Assembly: GCA_964519665.1 (NCBI GenBank)
Contig: CAZFIV010000007.1
Coordinates: 1 to 64,000 of the forward strand
Length of the DNA: 64,000 bases
DNA from: JANQQN01 sp964519665
Lineage (GTDB): Bacteria > Myxococcota > Kuafuiibacteriia > Kuafuiibacteriales > Kuafuiibacteriaceae
Direction: 5' to 3'
Of the stretch, positions 52,625 to 62,290 are shown in pieces. The notes beneath the pieces are model-generated. The model saw only the letters and a list, made by a program, of their open reading frames with translations. It had not been told where the DNA came from and made no database searches. The position numbers were made by a program, and so were the translations under genes. Every line of letters begins with the position of its first letter. Positions within the stretch are counted from its first letter, which is position 1.

Positions 52625-53605
52625 ATGGCCCACCTACCGTCATTATCTGCGTTACGGGCTTTCGAGGCCGCGGCTCGGCATCTCAGCTTCACTCGCGCCG
52701 CTGAAGAACTTCACGTTACGCAGGCCGCGATCAGCCATCAGGTCAAGGCACTCGAAGACGAATTGGGCTGCACGCTCTTTCTTCGGCTGTCGCGTCGGGT
52801 CGCGCTCACCGAGGAGGGGCGTCTGTTGGCTGCAGCCGCCACCGAGGCTTTCACGCGCATCGAGTCGGGCCTCGAGGCGGTCGGTCGGGCGGGCCAGTCC
52901 GGGGTCGTCAACGTCAGCGTATCGCCGAGCTTCGCCGTGAAGTGGTTGGTCCCGAGGCTCGACAAATTTCGCGGCGAACATCCCGACATCGACGTGCGGA
53001 TTTCCGCGAACGACCGCATGGTCGATCCGGTTCGCGAGAAGGTCGACCTGTGCATTCGCTACGGGTCCGGTCGCTATCCTAAGCTCGATACCACCCGCCT
53101 GCTGACCGACCTCGTGTTTCCGGTTTGCAGCCCGCAGCTCTTGGCGACTGGGCCGAAGTTGGAAACCGCCGAAGACCTCGCGCAGCACGTGCTCCTGCAG
53201 GATGAGATGATGAAGCACGATCCGCTGCGGCCCGACTGGGCCAAGTGGTTTGCGGCCGCCGGCGTCTCCGGCGTCGATGCGAGCCGAGGCTATTCGTTCT
53301 CCCATGCGAGCATGATGCTCGACGCGGCGGCGGCCGGGCAGGGCGTAGCCCTCGGACGCAGCACGCTGGTCGCCGATGACGTGTCGAGCGGCCGGCTGGT
53401 TCGTCCGTTCGATACCTCATTCACCTGCGGTTTTGGCTATTACATCGCGGTCCCCAAAGGCGTGCCGCTGGGGCCTCGTATCCAAGCGTTCCGCGAGTGG
53501 CTCCTTCGGGAGGCTCAGTTGACAGAACAAATGTTCGCCTCCGACCGCCACAAGGTCGAACCACCGAGTGATGAATCGACGAAGCGCCACCGTCCGGCGG
53601 TGTGA
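52625..53605 (+). CDS. LysR-family transcriptional regulator, GcvA-like
   Basis: 326 residues. Residues 1-62 are the winged helix-turn-helix (LPSLSALRAFEAAARHLSFT, ELHVTQAAISHQVKALEDEL), followed by the linker helix and a periplasmic-binding-like effector domain (VSVSPSFAVKWLVPRLDKF, VDLCIRYGSGRYP). The sequence style, with VTQAAISHQVKALE and VDLCIRYG, is that of GcvA/DSD-activator relatives. No divergent target gene is adjacent; the target is unknown. The polA stop is 52 bases upstream. Confidence 0.92.
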   Translation: MAHLPSLSALRAFEAAARHLSFTRAAEELHVTQAAISHQVKALEDELGCTLFLRLSRRVALTEEGRLLAAAATEAFTRIESGLEAVGRAGQSGVVNVSVSPSFAVKWLVPRLDKFRGEHPDIDVRISANDRMVDPVREKVDLCIRYGSGRYPKLDTTRLLTDLVFPVCSPQLLATGPKLETAEDLAQHVLLQDEMMKHDPLRPDWAKWFAAAGVSGVDASRGYSFSHASMMLDAAAAGQGVALGRSTLVADDVSSGRLVRPFDTSFTCGFGYYIAVPKGVPLGPRIQAFREWLLREAQLTEQMFASDRHKVEPPSDESTKRHRPAV

Positions 53606-53654
53606 GGCGATGAGCTTGTTGACGCAACAGAAGCTGCGAACCCCCGAGGTCGGG

Positions 53655-54803
53655 TCAGGCGCTGGTGCGATCGGCCACTGCGGGCGCGGGCAGCCGTAGC
53701 ACAAAGCGGCACCCGCCCGACGGGCTTTCGAAAAGTTCGAGCGTCCCTCCGTTCATGGTCGTGAGATCTCGGCAGATCGTCAGGCCCAGACCAGTGCCGC
53801 CACCGCCCTTTCGATCCGAGACCCCCCGTTCGAAGATGGTCTCCCGTCGGTCGGGCGGCACGCCGGGTCCGTTGTCGAGCACTTCGATCGCCGTGCAGCT
53901 GCCGTCGCGATAGGCTTGAACGACGATGCGACCGTCGCGTTGAGAATCGGCGATCGCGTCCTGCGCATTGCTCAAGAGGTTGATCAGCACTCGCGTGATG
54001 TCGGTCAGGTCGGCCAAGAACTCGAGTTCGACGTCTTCGCAGCGCAGGTCGACTAGAACTCGTTCACGACGGTTGACGACGATCGCGCGCGCGGTCTCCA
54101 AAGCAGTGCATGCTCTATACCGGCGTCGGATAGGGGGGCTGAGCTCCAGATCTTGAGACCGACGCAGGATGGTCTCGACGTGGTCGATGACGAGGTCCAG
54201 GGTCGCGATTTGCTGGCTGACGGCGGCTCGCGCCGCCGTAGGCAGCGCCGGGTCTTCGAGGATCGCATTGAGGTCCATCAGCGCCGTGCGGATCGGCAGC
54301 GGAATGCCGGCCAGATCGTGGACGATGCGGCCGAACTGCTCCCCTAACGCAATCTCGATTTCCCGATTCTTGATGTCGTGCTGAAGCGCACCTACCAGCC
54401 GCTCGAGCTCGATTCGGGTCAAGAGCTCCTTGAGCGTATGAATGAGAAGATCGTTCTTCCACGGCTTGGTCAGGAAATGCGACACGCCGCCTCGGTTGAT
54501 GGCGTCGGCGGCGGTATCGACGTCGCCAAACGCGGTGACCAGCACCCGGCGTACTTTGGGAAATCGAGCGCGAACGAGTACGCACAGCTCGACGCCGCTG
54601 ATCCGCGGCATTCTCTGGTCGGTGACCACGACCGAATAGGGTCGCTGGCTGAGCATATCGAGGGCTTGCTCCGCGGAATCCGCGACGTCCACGGCGACGA
54701 AACTCCGGACCACCTTCGAGAAGATCGCCCGGCTCCAAGCGTTATCGTCGACGTAGAGGACTGCGTGGTGCGCAAGTACGGATGGCGTCAGTTCGATCGA
54801 CAT
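53655..54803 (-). CDS. Response-receiver/histidine-kinase fusion (REC-HK)
   Basis: 382 residues. REC domain 13-125 with Asp62 (VVVTDQRMPRISGVEL) and LTKPW; a coiled helix (about 125-150) leads to a kinase domain with His162 in RIVHDLAGIPLP, then NLLSNAQDAIADS (N box), VLDNGPGVPPDRRE (G1) and GGTGLGLTICRDL (G2). No membrane segment. In such proteins the receiver state controls kinase output. No partner regulator is adjacent on this strand, though a CheY-like gene lies about 1.6 kb upstream. It is convergent with the LysR gene, 49 bases apart. Confidence 0.9.
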   Translation of the reverse strand: MSIELTPSVLAHHAVLYVDDNAWSRAIFSKVVRSFVAVDVADSAEQALDMLSQRPYSVVVTDQRMPRISGVELCVLVRARFPKVRRVLVTAFGDVDTAADAINRGGVSHFLTKPWKNDLLIHTLKELLTRIELERLVGALQHDIKNREIEIALGEQFGRIVHDLAGIPLPIRTALMDLNAILEDPALPTAARAAVSQQIATLDLVIDHVETILRRSQDLELSPPIRRRYRACTALETARAIVVNRRERVLVDLRCEDVELEFLADLTDITRVLINLLSNAQDAIADSQRDGRIVVQAYRDGSCTAIEVLDNGPGVPPDRRETIFERGVSDRKGGGGTGLGLTICRDLTTMNGGTLELFESPSGGCRFVLRLPAPAVADRTSA

Positions 54804-54985
54804 ATCATCGCGCCCACCTCCCGCTATCGCCCAAAGCGGCCAAGCACGTCAATGCGGGCTGCGATAGGTCCATTCCCGTGCCGATCGGAGTCGATCCGCT
54901 GGGTTCGTGCGAACGCTTCCCAATGAGCGTGCCGGATCGGCTACCAGCCGGGCTACGTGTGTTCAGTAAACGGGCGGAGAGCGGC

Positions 54986-56410
54986 CTACCGAAGGAACGA
55001 GACCGTCGCCGCGTTGTCGGCGTCGATGGCGCCGCCGCTGATCAGGATGGCGTCGCGAAAATTGGCGATCACCTCGACGTCGGATCCGGCCACGCCTTGC
55101 GCAGGGCAAAAGCCTTCGTCCGGATAGTAGGCCTGAACGACGCCGGCTTCTCCGCCGAGCAGCAGGCCATTGGGAATCGTTCCGAGACCGATGATTCCTC
55201 CGAAGAAGCCGGCGCTACCGACGATCTCCCAGTCACGAAGACTGGCATCGAGCGCGCGATAGAGCACGGAGTCGGTACCCCCCGCGTACACCACCGCCTC
55301 GCCGTCGGCGTCCTCGAGTTGGGCGATCGTATTGAGCCGTGTGCCCCCGAACGGAGATGCGGCGGCGGCGTTGATGGCATCCACCCGGTCACCTTCGATC
55401 CGAAGGACGAAACGTCCTCCATAAACGCCGATGAGCTCATCGGGTCCGGTTCGGAGCAATCTAGACTGCACGATCTCGATGTTTCCGACCTCGGATAACC
55501 ACACGATTCGCCAGCCGTCGCCGTCGTGTTTCACGACGGCGGCGGTCGCGGTGGGGGTTGTGGTGCCCGCGATGGCGTAGGTGTGCTGGGTCGCATCGTC
55601 GAACGCCAAGGCAAGGATATCGAACCGGCCGTCCAGAATGACGGTGTCGGAAAACGGCCCGGCCAGCGGCCCCCGAGTCAGCTGCCCTCCTCTTCCTCCG
55701 AACAGGAGTTCGCCGTCGGTCCGCCGGGCCATCGCGAACCATGGCTTCCTCTCGAGTTGTGGTTGGCGCACGATGGTCATGTCAGCGTTGACCACGCTAA
55801 ACACGCCTTGGTCCTGTGCCAAAAGGAATCGTTCGTTGGGTAGGGCCAGAAGTTGAATCGCTCCTTGCCGTTCGTCGAGCGGAATCACGTCGACCTCGAA
55901 CGCCCGGCATCGGCTGTCGCGCTGGCATGTCGCACCGGTGGTAAGAAAGTCGCGTTGCGACGGGGTTAGCTCGGTCACACGCATCCAATCCGCGATCGAA
56001 TTGGGCACAACGTCGGCGACAAAGACCGCGTCCGGCTGATGCGTCGTACACGGGCGCGGTGCATCGGCCTCGGCAAGCCGCCCTTCGGGGAGATCCAGCT
56101 CGAAGAGCGAGCGGCGATAGTACGCGGCGGTAATGGTGAACTCACTCGGGGGGCCGTCTTTCCAGGCGAGGGCTGGAAATTGTGTCGCCTGGTCAGTCCT
56201 GGTGGTCGACTGCGCGTGAACGAGCTGGCCGCGGTCCCAAGATATGAACCAAATCGTAGTGACCGCGCCTTCGACGGCCGGTGGATCGTTGATCCAAAGG
56301 GTCTCGGGCGTGACGCATGCGGAAGGCCCGGTTGCGACGGCCAACAGCGCAGCCCAGATCGTGCGGCTCAATAAGAGCGCCGAGGCCGCACGTTCAGAAT
56401 CCGAGTACAT
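54986..56410 (-). CDS. Putative lipoprotein with beta-propeller-like repeats
   Basis: 474 residues from ATG 56410; ATG 56422 is also possible. A signal peptide with lipobox ends at about residue 32 (AALLAVATGPSACVTPETLW), so the mature protein would be lipid-anchored. The rest is strand-rich with recurring patterns such as LLALPNERFLLAQDQGVFSV, ELLFGGRGGQLTRG, LAFDDATQHTYAIAGTT and AVVYAGGTDSVLYRALDASL, typical of a beta-propeller. Two Cys pairs are present. The function is unknown. The start overlaps the 3' end of the CheY-like gene by 17 bases, so the two are probably co-transcribed. Confidence 0.7.
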   Translation of the reverse strand: MYSDSERAASALLLSRTIWAALLAVATGPSACVTPETLWINDPPAVEGAVTTIWFISWDRGQLVHAQSTTRTDQATQFPALAWKDGPPSEFTITAAYYRRSLFELDLPEGRLAEADAPRPCTTHQPDAVFVADVVPNSIADWMRVTELTPSQRDFLTTGATCQRDSRCRAFEVDVIPLDERQGAIQLLALPNERFLLAQDQGVFSVVNADMTIVRQPQLERKPWFAMARRTDGELLFGGRGGQLTRGPLAGPFSDTVILDGRFDILALAFDDATQHTYAIAGTTTPTATAAVVKHDGDGWRIVWLSEVGNIEIVQSRLLRTGPDELIGVYGGRFVLRIEGDRVDAINAAAASPFGGTRLNTIAQLEDADGEAVVYAGGTDSVLYRALDASLRDWEIVGSAGFFGGIIGLGTIPNGLLLGGEAGVVQAYYPDEGFCPAQGVAGSDVEVIANFRDAILISGGAIDADNAATVSFLR

Positions 56411-56795
56411 TGCGCAGTGCATCTTGCAGCTGCTCTCGTCCGAAGGGCTTAGGTAGCGTGCCTTGTGCACCGAGGAGGCGAGCAACCCGCAAGCTGTCCT
56501 TGGCGCCGAGCCCGGCCCCCCCGCCGGACATGGCGATCACCTTGGCGTCGGGATGTTGGCGCCGGATCTCTCGGATCGTTTCCACGCCCTCCATGCCGGG
56601 CATGTACATGTCAGTCAGGACGACGTCGGCCGGTCCGGCGTTGGCGAGACGCAGGGCGTGGCGCCCGTCGACGGCCTCCCGCACTTCGTGGCCGAGGAAC
56701 TCCAGCATCTGCCGAACGGTCTGACGAACCAGGTCGTCATCCTCGATCAAGAGAATCTGCGCCACCTCGGGGAGCACTATCGTAATCAAAGCCAC
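56394..56795 (-). CDS. Stand-alone CheY-like response regulator
   Basis: 133 residues, a single receiver domain: ILLIEDDDLVRQTVRQML with the acidic pocket at 19-21, phospho-acceptor Asp62 in VVLTDMYMPGMEG, VIAMSGGG (Ser switch) and TLPKPFGREQL (Lys). The first about ten residues are not conserved, so the true start may be at the GTG for VAQILLIEDD. With no output domain it must act by protein contact or in phosphorelay. It overlaps the downstream lipoprotein gene. Confidence 0.9.
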   Translation of the reverse strand: MALITIVLPEVAQILLIEDDDLVRQTVRQMLEFLGHEVREAVDGRHALRLANAGPADVVLTDMYMPGMEGVETIREIRRQHPDAKVIAMSGGGAGLGAKDSLRVARLLGAQGTLPKPFGREQLQDALRNVLGF

Positions 56796-56958
56796 TCCGA
56801 CAAGGCCGTGAACGTCATATGAGCACGATTCGCGACTCGGGACAGGCGGCCTCGCCGCTCGGTATTCTGCCTATCGAGTACGGCTTCTTCGAAGGTCCCG
56901 ATGAACAGCGGCCGACCGTGGAACCGAACGAGGGCTCGAGGAGGCGGGGCGCGTCAAC

Positions 56959-58197
56959 GTGAGTCGGGCCGCGGTTACGGGAGCCGCTCGGACTCTCGAT
57001 GGCCTTCGGAGTTCGTCGGTCTGGCCGAATCTCTCCAAGGAGATGAGCCGCCCCTCTCTCTCCGTCTTACCGCCGTCCGCGGCGGCGCCGGCGAACGATG
57101 AACGGCGGTGGGCGTGGTCCCTGCGAGGCGTCGTAGCGGATGCGGCGGACGGCCCGGTCGTTCGAGTGCGCGGGCACGAATACCCTCTGCCGAGCGGGAT
57201 GCGATACGCGCCGGGCGCTGAGCTTCGTCTAAAACTGTTCTATGGGGAAGGACAATGGCGTCTTCAAATCATGGGGTCGGTGGGCGCCACCCAAGGACCC
57301 GCCGTCGACCACCTCCAGCGGTTGCTGGCGCAGATCACGCTACCGTTTTCAGCTGCCGCAGCCACCCGGCTGCTCCCCGTTCACTTGCCGCGACAGGCGG
57401 AGGCCATCCAAACCTTGATGCACCGCCTGGCGGCAGCCGAAGGGGCAGGTGGGCCGCTCGGAATCATCGTCCAGCTGTTGGCCGATGCGCAGGCTGACGG
57501 CGTGTCGGCGCGGTCGACCACCGCGGCAGCAGCGGTCGTCGCCTGGCTCGTGGGACCCCATGGAGCCCCCGAGGCCTGGAAGCTTCACTTGCGGTCCGCC
57601 GAAACGTTGTCTCCGGAGGCGGTTCTATCGCGGGTCCTTAGGGGCGCCGAGTCTCAACACACTGCGCAGTCCTTGTTGCAGCGTTCACCCGAATGGGTCC
57701 TGCAGGAGCTGGCGGCCGACGGTGTCCTCGCCGATTACGCGCGGCGATCGGGGCGCGGCGAAAGCTGGCGACGAGCGCTCGCGACCCTCGCCGACCGAAC
57801 CAACGCCGACCGCCTGATGGCGTTGCACGGCCTGGCGTCTCCCTATCGCTTCATCGAACTCCCCATGGCGTCGGAATCCGGTTGGAGGCATGCGCAGCTG
57901 CATTTGATGGCTCCGAACAACCAGGTTCGTTCGCTCGCACTAGACATCGAGTCGCAGCCTCTCGGCAGCCTCTGGTTCGATCTCACGGTAACTTCGCGCA
58001 ACGGGCGGTTGGTCGCCCGAGTCGTTCGGCCGCAGACTCGGGCAGCGATTTCCGCGGCCGCAGGCGACCTCCATTCAGCGTTGGCGCGGGCCGGATTTCC
58101 GGACGTTGCGGTATCCGTAGAGGCCTGGGACGGGGATCGAATCGGCGCCGCGGTCGACCTGTTCAGGGCCTACCGGTCCGTCGAGGTCCGGACGTGA
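56959..58197 (+). CDS. FliK-like protein (flagellar hook-length control C-terminal domain)
   Basis: 412 residues from GTG 56959; an in-frame ATG at 57043 is possible. The first about 230 residues are Ala/Leu-rich helices without clear family. The C-terminal 110 residues (about 300-405: HLMAPNNQVRSLALDIESQP, GSLWFDLTVTSRNGRLVARV, then a helix with DLHSALARAGFPD) fit the Flg_hook domain of FliK, which stops hook export by contacting FlhB. The next gene, overlapping by GTGA, encodes a FlhB C-terminal-like protein, which supports the assignment. No other flagellar or type III secretion genes are in the window. The pair resembles Bacillus ylqG-ylqH. Confidence 0.65.
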   Translation: MSRAAVTGAARTLDGLRSSSVWPNLSKEMSRPSLSVLPPSAAAPANDERRWAWSLRGVVADAADGPVVRVRGHEYPLPSGMRYAPGAELRLKLFYGEGQWRLQIMGSVGATQGPAVDHLQRLLAQITLPFSAAAATRLLPVHLPRQAEAIQTLMHRLAAAEGAGGPLGIIVQLLADAQADGVSARSTTAAAAVVAWLVGPHGAPEAWKLHLRSAETLSPEAVLSRVLRGAESQHTAQSLLQRSPEWVLQELAADGVLADYARRSGRGESWRRALATLADRTNADRLMALHGLASPYRFIELPMASESGWRHAQLHLMAPNNQVRSLALDIESQPLGSLWFDLTVTSRNGRLVARVVRPQTRAAISAAAGDLHSALARAGFPDVAVSVEAWDGDRIGAAVDLFRAYRSVEVRT

Positions 58198-58472
58198 AGC
58201 CACCCCCTCGTCGCCGGGCGGTGGCCTTGCGATACGATGCCGACCAAGACCGGGCGCCAGTGGTCGTCGCTCAGGGCAGCGATCATCGGGCGGACCGGAT
58301 CTGTGCCCTCGCTCAGGAATACGGCGTCGTGGTCCGGCGGGATTCTGCGCTCGTGGAGGCGTTGGCCCAGCTCGACGAGCAAACCCCGATCCCGGTCGAA
58401 CTGTACGAAGCGGCGGCTGAGCTACTCGCCTTCGTGTATCGACTTCAGCGGCAGGTGGCTGGTAACCGTTAG
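58194..58472 (+). CDS. FlhB/EscU C-terminal-domain-like protein (FlhX/YlqH type)
   Basis: 92 residues from GTG 58194, whose last two bases overlap the stop of the FliK-like gene (GTGA). The pattern AVALRYDADQDRAPVVVAQG, then ADRICALAQEYGVVVRRD, ALVEALAQLDEQTPIPVELY and AAELLAFVYRLQ is the cytoplasmic part of FlhB, the type III export switch. The NPTH autocleavage motif and the FlhB membrane helices are absent. Free-standing copies of this domain exist beside FliK-like genes (ylqH/flhX) and may influence substrate switching. Confidence 0.8.
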   Translation: MKPPPRRRAVALRYDADQDRAPVVVAQGSDHRADRICALAQEYGVVVRRDSALVEALAQLDEQTPIPVELYEAAAELLAFVYRLQRQVAGNR

Positions 58473-58596
58473 TGCCCGGTCGAGCGCCCCGCTCCGCGGA
58501 TGCTCGACGATTGCCTCTCTCCTACCCAGACCGGGTCCAGACCGGTGACACGAGGGTGTAACACAGGGTGGGCTTGGGTTTCGCGGGGCGATGCTC

Positions 58597-61023
58597 TCAG
58601 GACGAGGACTCCGGATCGATGGCGCCGGGCGTGAGACGAAGCGCGATGGCGAGCTCTGTCAATTTGTCTTTCGGGACCACGTGATCTCGTCGGGCGAGAA
58701 GATAGACGGCCTCTTGAGACCGCCCGAGGTCGACCTCGAGATGAAGACGCTGCGCTAGATCGACAAGCGAAATGGCCGTCGCGAAGGTTTCATCGCCCGG
58801 TCGTCCGAGCGCGACTTGGACGGCATGGCTGATCATGTGCTCGAACGTACGGCTCGAGGCCGAACGGTCGATCTTGTACCCGAAGTCGGCGACCGCCTCG
58901 GCCATCTCTACCGCGCGTTTATAAGCGGCGGGGTCGAGACTCTCCTGTTGCTGGCGGATCTCTTCTTCGAATCGTCGACCGAGCGTGAACTCGGCGGCCG
59001 CCCGTAGCTCCTTCGGGACCTCGAAGCCCGTCGACTGGAGAATGTCGAGCGCTCGCTGGTTGTCCTCGTACAGGTTTGCGTACTGCTCGGAGAACCGCCG
59101 GACGAGGTCGTCGAGGATCAGGCTCGAGATCTGCTCCCGCGCCTCCGGCAGCAGGTGTTCAACCCCGTACTCGTCCGGCCCGAGAACCGCCGCGAGTTGG
59201 CGCAGCATGGCCGGCACCGATACCGTCGGAAACGAGCTCACCATTCGCGCGGTGGCATCCTTTAGCTCTTCGTCGTCCGGCGCGTCGTTGACGACGCAAT
59301 AAAAGTCCACGCCGCCCAGATACAGGGCGCCCGAAGCGTACCGATACGTTCGCTCGGTGAAGTTGTCCTTGAGGTCGACGATGCCGACGCCCAGGCGCAG
59401 CCGACCGTGGGGGCGTTGCGTAAAGGACTGCCGTTCGAATACGTAACCGCCGATCTGGCCCGTATCGCCCAGGTCTTCGACGAGGCTGGACATGGTCACG
59501 TTGGCGACAATCTTCTTCGGAGACAGGCTCGACGGGTCGACGTGGCGACGAAAGACGTCGGCCCCGTTCCCTTCGTGCGCCCAGTTGCTATGAGCTTCCG
59601 CCAACTGGTCCAGGAATCGGGTCCGGACATCGGAGGTTCGAAACTGCTCTGCGTACTCGAGCGCCCGACCTGCGTACTTGAGGATCTGCTGCGTTTCGAT
59701 GCCCGACAGGTCGTTAAAAAACCAGCCGCAGCTGGTGTACATGAGCATCGCGTGGTGCTGGCACTCGAGGAGCTCGAGGGCTGCGATGCGCTCGTCGCTC
59801 CCGAGCTCCCGGCGGCTGTGGCGCTCGAAGAACCGCCCCCGGGCCGGGGAGCCCTCCAGCAGCACCTGGACGTAGTCGTCGCGGGCTGCCCAGGGGTCTT
59901 CGAAGTATTCCTGGCCCTTCTCCTCGAACAGACCGGCCAGGTCGTCTCGCAGCAGGTCGAGGGCCTGTCGCAGCGGGCCGCGCCATGCTTGGTTCCAGCC
60001 GTCGTGTCCACCGGTGTGGCAGCCGCAGTCTCGAAACCACCGGCCGACGCCGTGTGCGCAGCTCCACGCTGAGCCCAAGCCCTCGGGGCCTTCCGATATT
60101 CGGACCTCGTGGTGGGGAGGAGTATGCTCGAGGTACTCGGCGTAGTTGGTTACCTGTACGCCTCGTCGAGGCGCCTCGTGGGTCAACGCGTGGGCGATGC
60201 AGCGCTCACCGTGAGAAAAGTGGTGGCCATAGCTCTCGCCGTCGGTTGCGACCGAGACCATGCCCCCGGCACCGTCTTGATGGTTGGTGAGATGATCCAT
60301 GAACCGGCGGCTCGATCCGAGCAGGCTCTCGAACGCGATCGCCCGCGACTTGGGCCCATCGTAGAAGAAGATGTCGATGGCTCGGCCGGAACCGTCGCTG
60401 TGAAAATACGCATAGGGCATGGTCGGGTCGATCCGACCGCCGACGACGTCATGCCAGTGGTCGGAGCCGAAGGGGCGAACCTGGGTCGCTTGATACGGCG
60501 ATAGAATCGTGAACTTGACCTCTTGCTCGATCAGCGCGTCGAGCGTCCCATGGTTGCACGCGGTCTCGGGCAGCCACAGGCCTTCGCTGGCCCGTCCGAA
60601 CCGATGATGGAAGTCGGCCAAGCCCCACCGGATCTGGGTACGCTGGTCCCGCTCGTTGCACAGCGGCAGGATGCAGTGGTTGTAGGCCTGCCCGATCGCG
60701 TTGCCGTGGCCGGCCCGTTTGAACGCGCTCTCTCGGTCGGCTTCGAGGATACGAGCGTAGGTGATCGGGTGATGGCGCTCCATCCAGGACAGGAGCGTGG
60801 GGCCGAAGTTGAAGCTCAAGTGTAGGTAGTTGTTGACGATCGCTTCCACGCGACCCTGCTCATCGAGCACCCGCGCGTACGCATTTGCGCGGTAACATTC
60901 CTCGAAGATGCGTTCGTTCCAGTTGTGGAACGGTTCCGCCCCCGCTTCGCGCTGAACCTCTCTCGTCCACGGGTTCTCGCGGGGAGGTTGGTAGAAATGA
61001 CCATGTACAACGATCGCCTTCAT
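58597..61023 (-). CDS. GH57 glycoside hydrolase with DUF3536 C-terminal domain
   Basis: 808 residues. The GH57 barrel starts at VVHGHFYQPPRENPW; SEGLWLPETACNHGTLDAL gives nucleophile Glu153, and MVSVATDGESYGHHFS gives acid/base Asp261. From about residue 300 the protein is DUF3536, largely helical with SCGWFFNDLSGIETQQIL, a common companion of this GH57 group (alpha-amylase/4-alpha-glucanotransferase-like). It should act on cytoplasmic alpha-1,4-glucans. It differs clearly from the branching-enzyme-type GH57 at 27882-29537, so the organism has two distinct GH57 enzymes. No signal peptide. Confidence 0.9.
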   Translation of the reverse strand: MKAIVVHGHFYQPPRENPWTREVQREAGAEPFHNWNERIFEECYRANAYARVLDEQGRVEAIVNNYLHLSFNFGPTLLSWMERHHPITYARILEADRESAFKRAGHGNAIGQAYNHCILPLCNERDQRTQIRWGLADFHHRFGRASEGLWLPETACNHGTLDALIEQEVKFTILSPYQATQVRPFGSDHWHDVVGGRIDPTMPYAYFHSDGSGRAIDIFFYDGPKSRAIAFESLLGSSRRFMDHLTNHQDGAGGMVSVATDGESYGHHFSHGERCIAHALTHEAPRRGVQVTNYAEYLEHTPPHHEVRISEGPEGLGSAWSCAHGVGRWFRDCGCHTGGHDGWNQAWRGPLRQALDLLRDDLAGLFEEKGQEYFEDPWAARDDYVQVLLEGSPARGRFFERHSRRELGSDERIAALELLECQHHAMLMYTSCGWFFNDLSGIETQQILKYAGRALEYAEQFRTSDVRTRFLDQLAEAHSNWAHEGNGADVFRRHVDPSSLSPKKIVANVTMSSLVEDLGDTGQIGGYVFERQSFTQRPHGRLRLGVGIVDLKDNFTERTYRYASGALYLGGVDFYCVVNDAPDDEELKDATARMVSSFPTVSVPAMLRQLAAVLGPDEYGVEHLLPEAREQISSLILDDLVRRFSEQYANLYEDNQRALDILQSTGFEVPKELRAAAEFTLGRRFEEEIRQQQESLDPAAYKRAVEMAEAVADFGYKIDRSASSRTFEHMISHAVQVALGRPGDETFATAISLVDLAQRLHLEVDLGRSQEAVYLLARRDHVVPKDKLTELAIALRLTPGAIDPESSS

Positions 61024-61127
61024 CGGGTCCCGCTTTGCAGTAAGTTGTTTAACAGGCGTTTATCAGAATCCAAAATCGCCTCCACGAAGTGAGCCTCGGC
61101 AAATTTCCGCGGCGGGGTTCGGGACCT

Positions 61128-62096
61128 ATGATGAGCCAACCCGATATGCATACCCTAGACCTCGAGCTCCCGAAGCGGCTCCTCATCATCGAGGACGAGC
61201 GCGTCGTTCGCGCGATGCTGAGACACTGTTTCGAGCATCGGTCCGACGTGCTCGAGGCGGAGGACGCCGAGACCGGCTTGAGCATGTTGCGGCAGCATCG
61301 GCCTGATTTTGTCATCACCGACTTGGCGCTGCCCGGGGAGGATGGGCTGGCGTTTATTGCGAAGGCGCGACGTACGTACTTCGGAGCGTGCATTCCGATC
61401 ATGGTGGTGACCGCCTCGTGGAGCGAAAACCTTCTGCTCGAGTGTTTCCGTGAAGGCGCTGACGACTTCATGGTCAAGCCGTTCTCCACGACGGAGCTGC
61501 GCACGCGGGTTTCATCGATTTATCTACGGCAGCAAGTGGCCCGCGACACGAACCCACTCACCGGCTTGCCCGGCAACCTGGTGATCAAGGGTCAGCTCCA
61601 GCGTTACCTAGCCGAGAATCGTGGGATGGTCGTTGCCGCGCTGGACATTGACCATTTCAAGGCCTTCAACGACAGCCGGGGATTCGACGCGGGCGACGAG
61701 GTTATCGGCCGACTGGGTGAGATCCTGGAGGCGTATGCTTTCGACCATTTTCAGGACGACGTCTTTGTCGGGCATGTCGGAGGGGATGACTTCGTGGCGG
61801 TCCTACCACCGAGCTTCATCGATGACTTCGCTCGTTGTGTCCACGACCGGTTCAGTGCCGATACCCGCGCGTACTATCATCCGGAAGAGCTCGCGCGGGG
61901 CTCGGTCGAGGTTGTCAACCGCCACGGGGAGCGAGAGCGAGTGCCGCTCCTGTCACTATCGATCGGCGTCGTGCACATCGGTGACGACGGTCTCAAGGAC
62001 TATCGGCGGATCAATCAGGTGCTGGCCGAGGTGAAGAAGGTCGCCAAGGCTCAGCCGGGCAACAGCATCTTCATCGATAGGCGGCGGGCTTCGTAG
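61128..62096 (+). CDS. Response regulator with diguanylate cyclase (GGDEF) output
   Basis: 322 residues from ATG 61128; GTG 61089 in frame would add 13. Receiver domain about 15-135 with Asp65 (FVITDLALPGED) and FMVKPFS. The GGDEF domain (about 150-320) has metal-binding DIDHFKAFNDSRG and the active loop HVGGDDFVAV, i.e. GGDDF. The allosteric RxxD inhibitory site before the loop is absent (QDDV in its place). It should synthesise cyclic-di-GMP when phosphorylated, without product inhibition through that site. It is divergent from the GH57/DUF3536 gene. Confidence 0.92.
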   Translation: MMSQPDMHTLDLELPKRLLIIEDERVVRAMLRHCFEHRSDVLEAEDAETGLSMLRQHRPDFVITDLALPGEDGLAFIAKARRTYFGACIPIMVVTASWSENLLLECFREGADDFMVKPFSTTELRTRVSSIYLRQQVARDTNPLTGLPGNLVIKGQLQRYLAENRGMVVAALDIDHFKAFNDSRGFDAGDEVIGRLGEILEAYAFDHFQDDVFVGHVGGDDFVAVLPPSFIDDFARCVHDRFSADTRAYYHPEELARGSVEVVNRHGERERVPLLSLSIGVVHIGDDGLKDYRRINQVLAEVKKVAKAQPGNSIFIDRRRAS

Positions 62097-62115
62097 GGAG
62101 GCTTCCTTCGAAGCG

Positions 62116-62133
62116 CCCCCACGTTCTTGGGGG
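62116..62133 (+). terminator. Stem-loop after the GGDEF gene
   Basis: CCCCCA pairs with TGGGGG around a six-base loop, 20 bases past the stop at 62096. A weak T-rich stretch (CTTTCCTT) follows a few bases later. Confidence 0.4.
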
Positions 62134-62290
62134 TGAGGGCTTTCCTTGCGGGTGGCGATCGGCTTTGCGCTCGGGACATCAGGGTGATCCGTACCCGGCT
62201 CTTGTCGGCAGCTGCGAGGCCTTGTTGGGGCCTGTTCCGGGGCATCATTCAAAATGACGGCGCGCGAAAACGTGCTAATTATCCGGTGAT

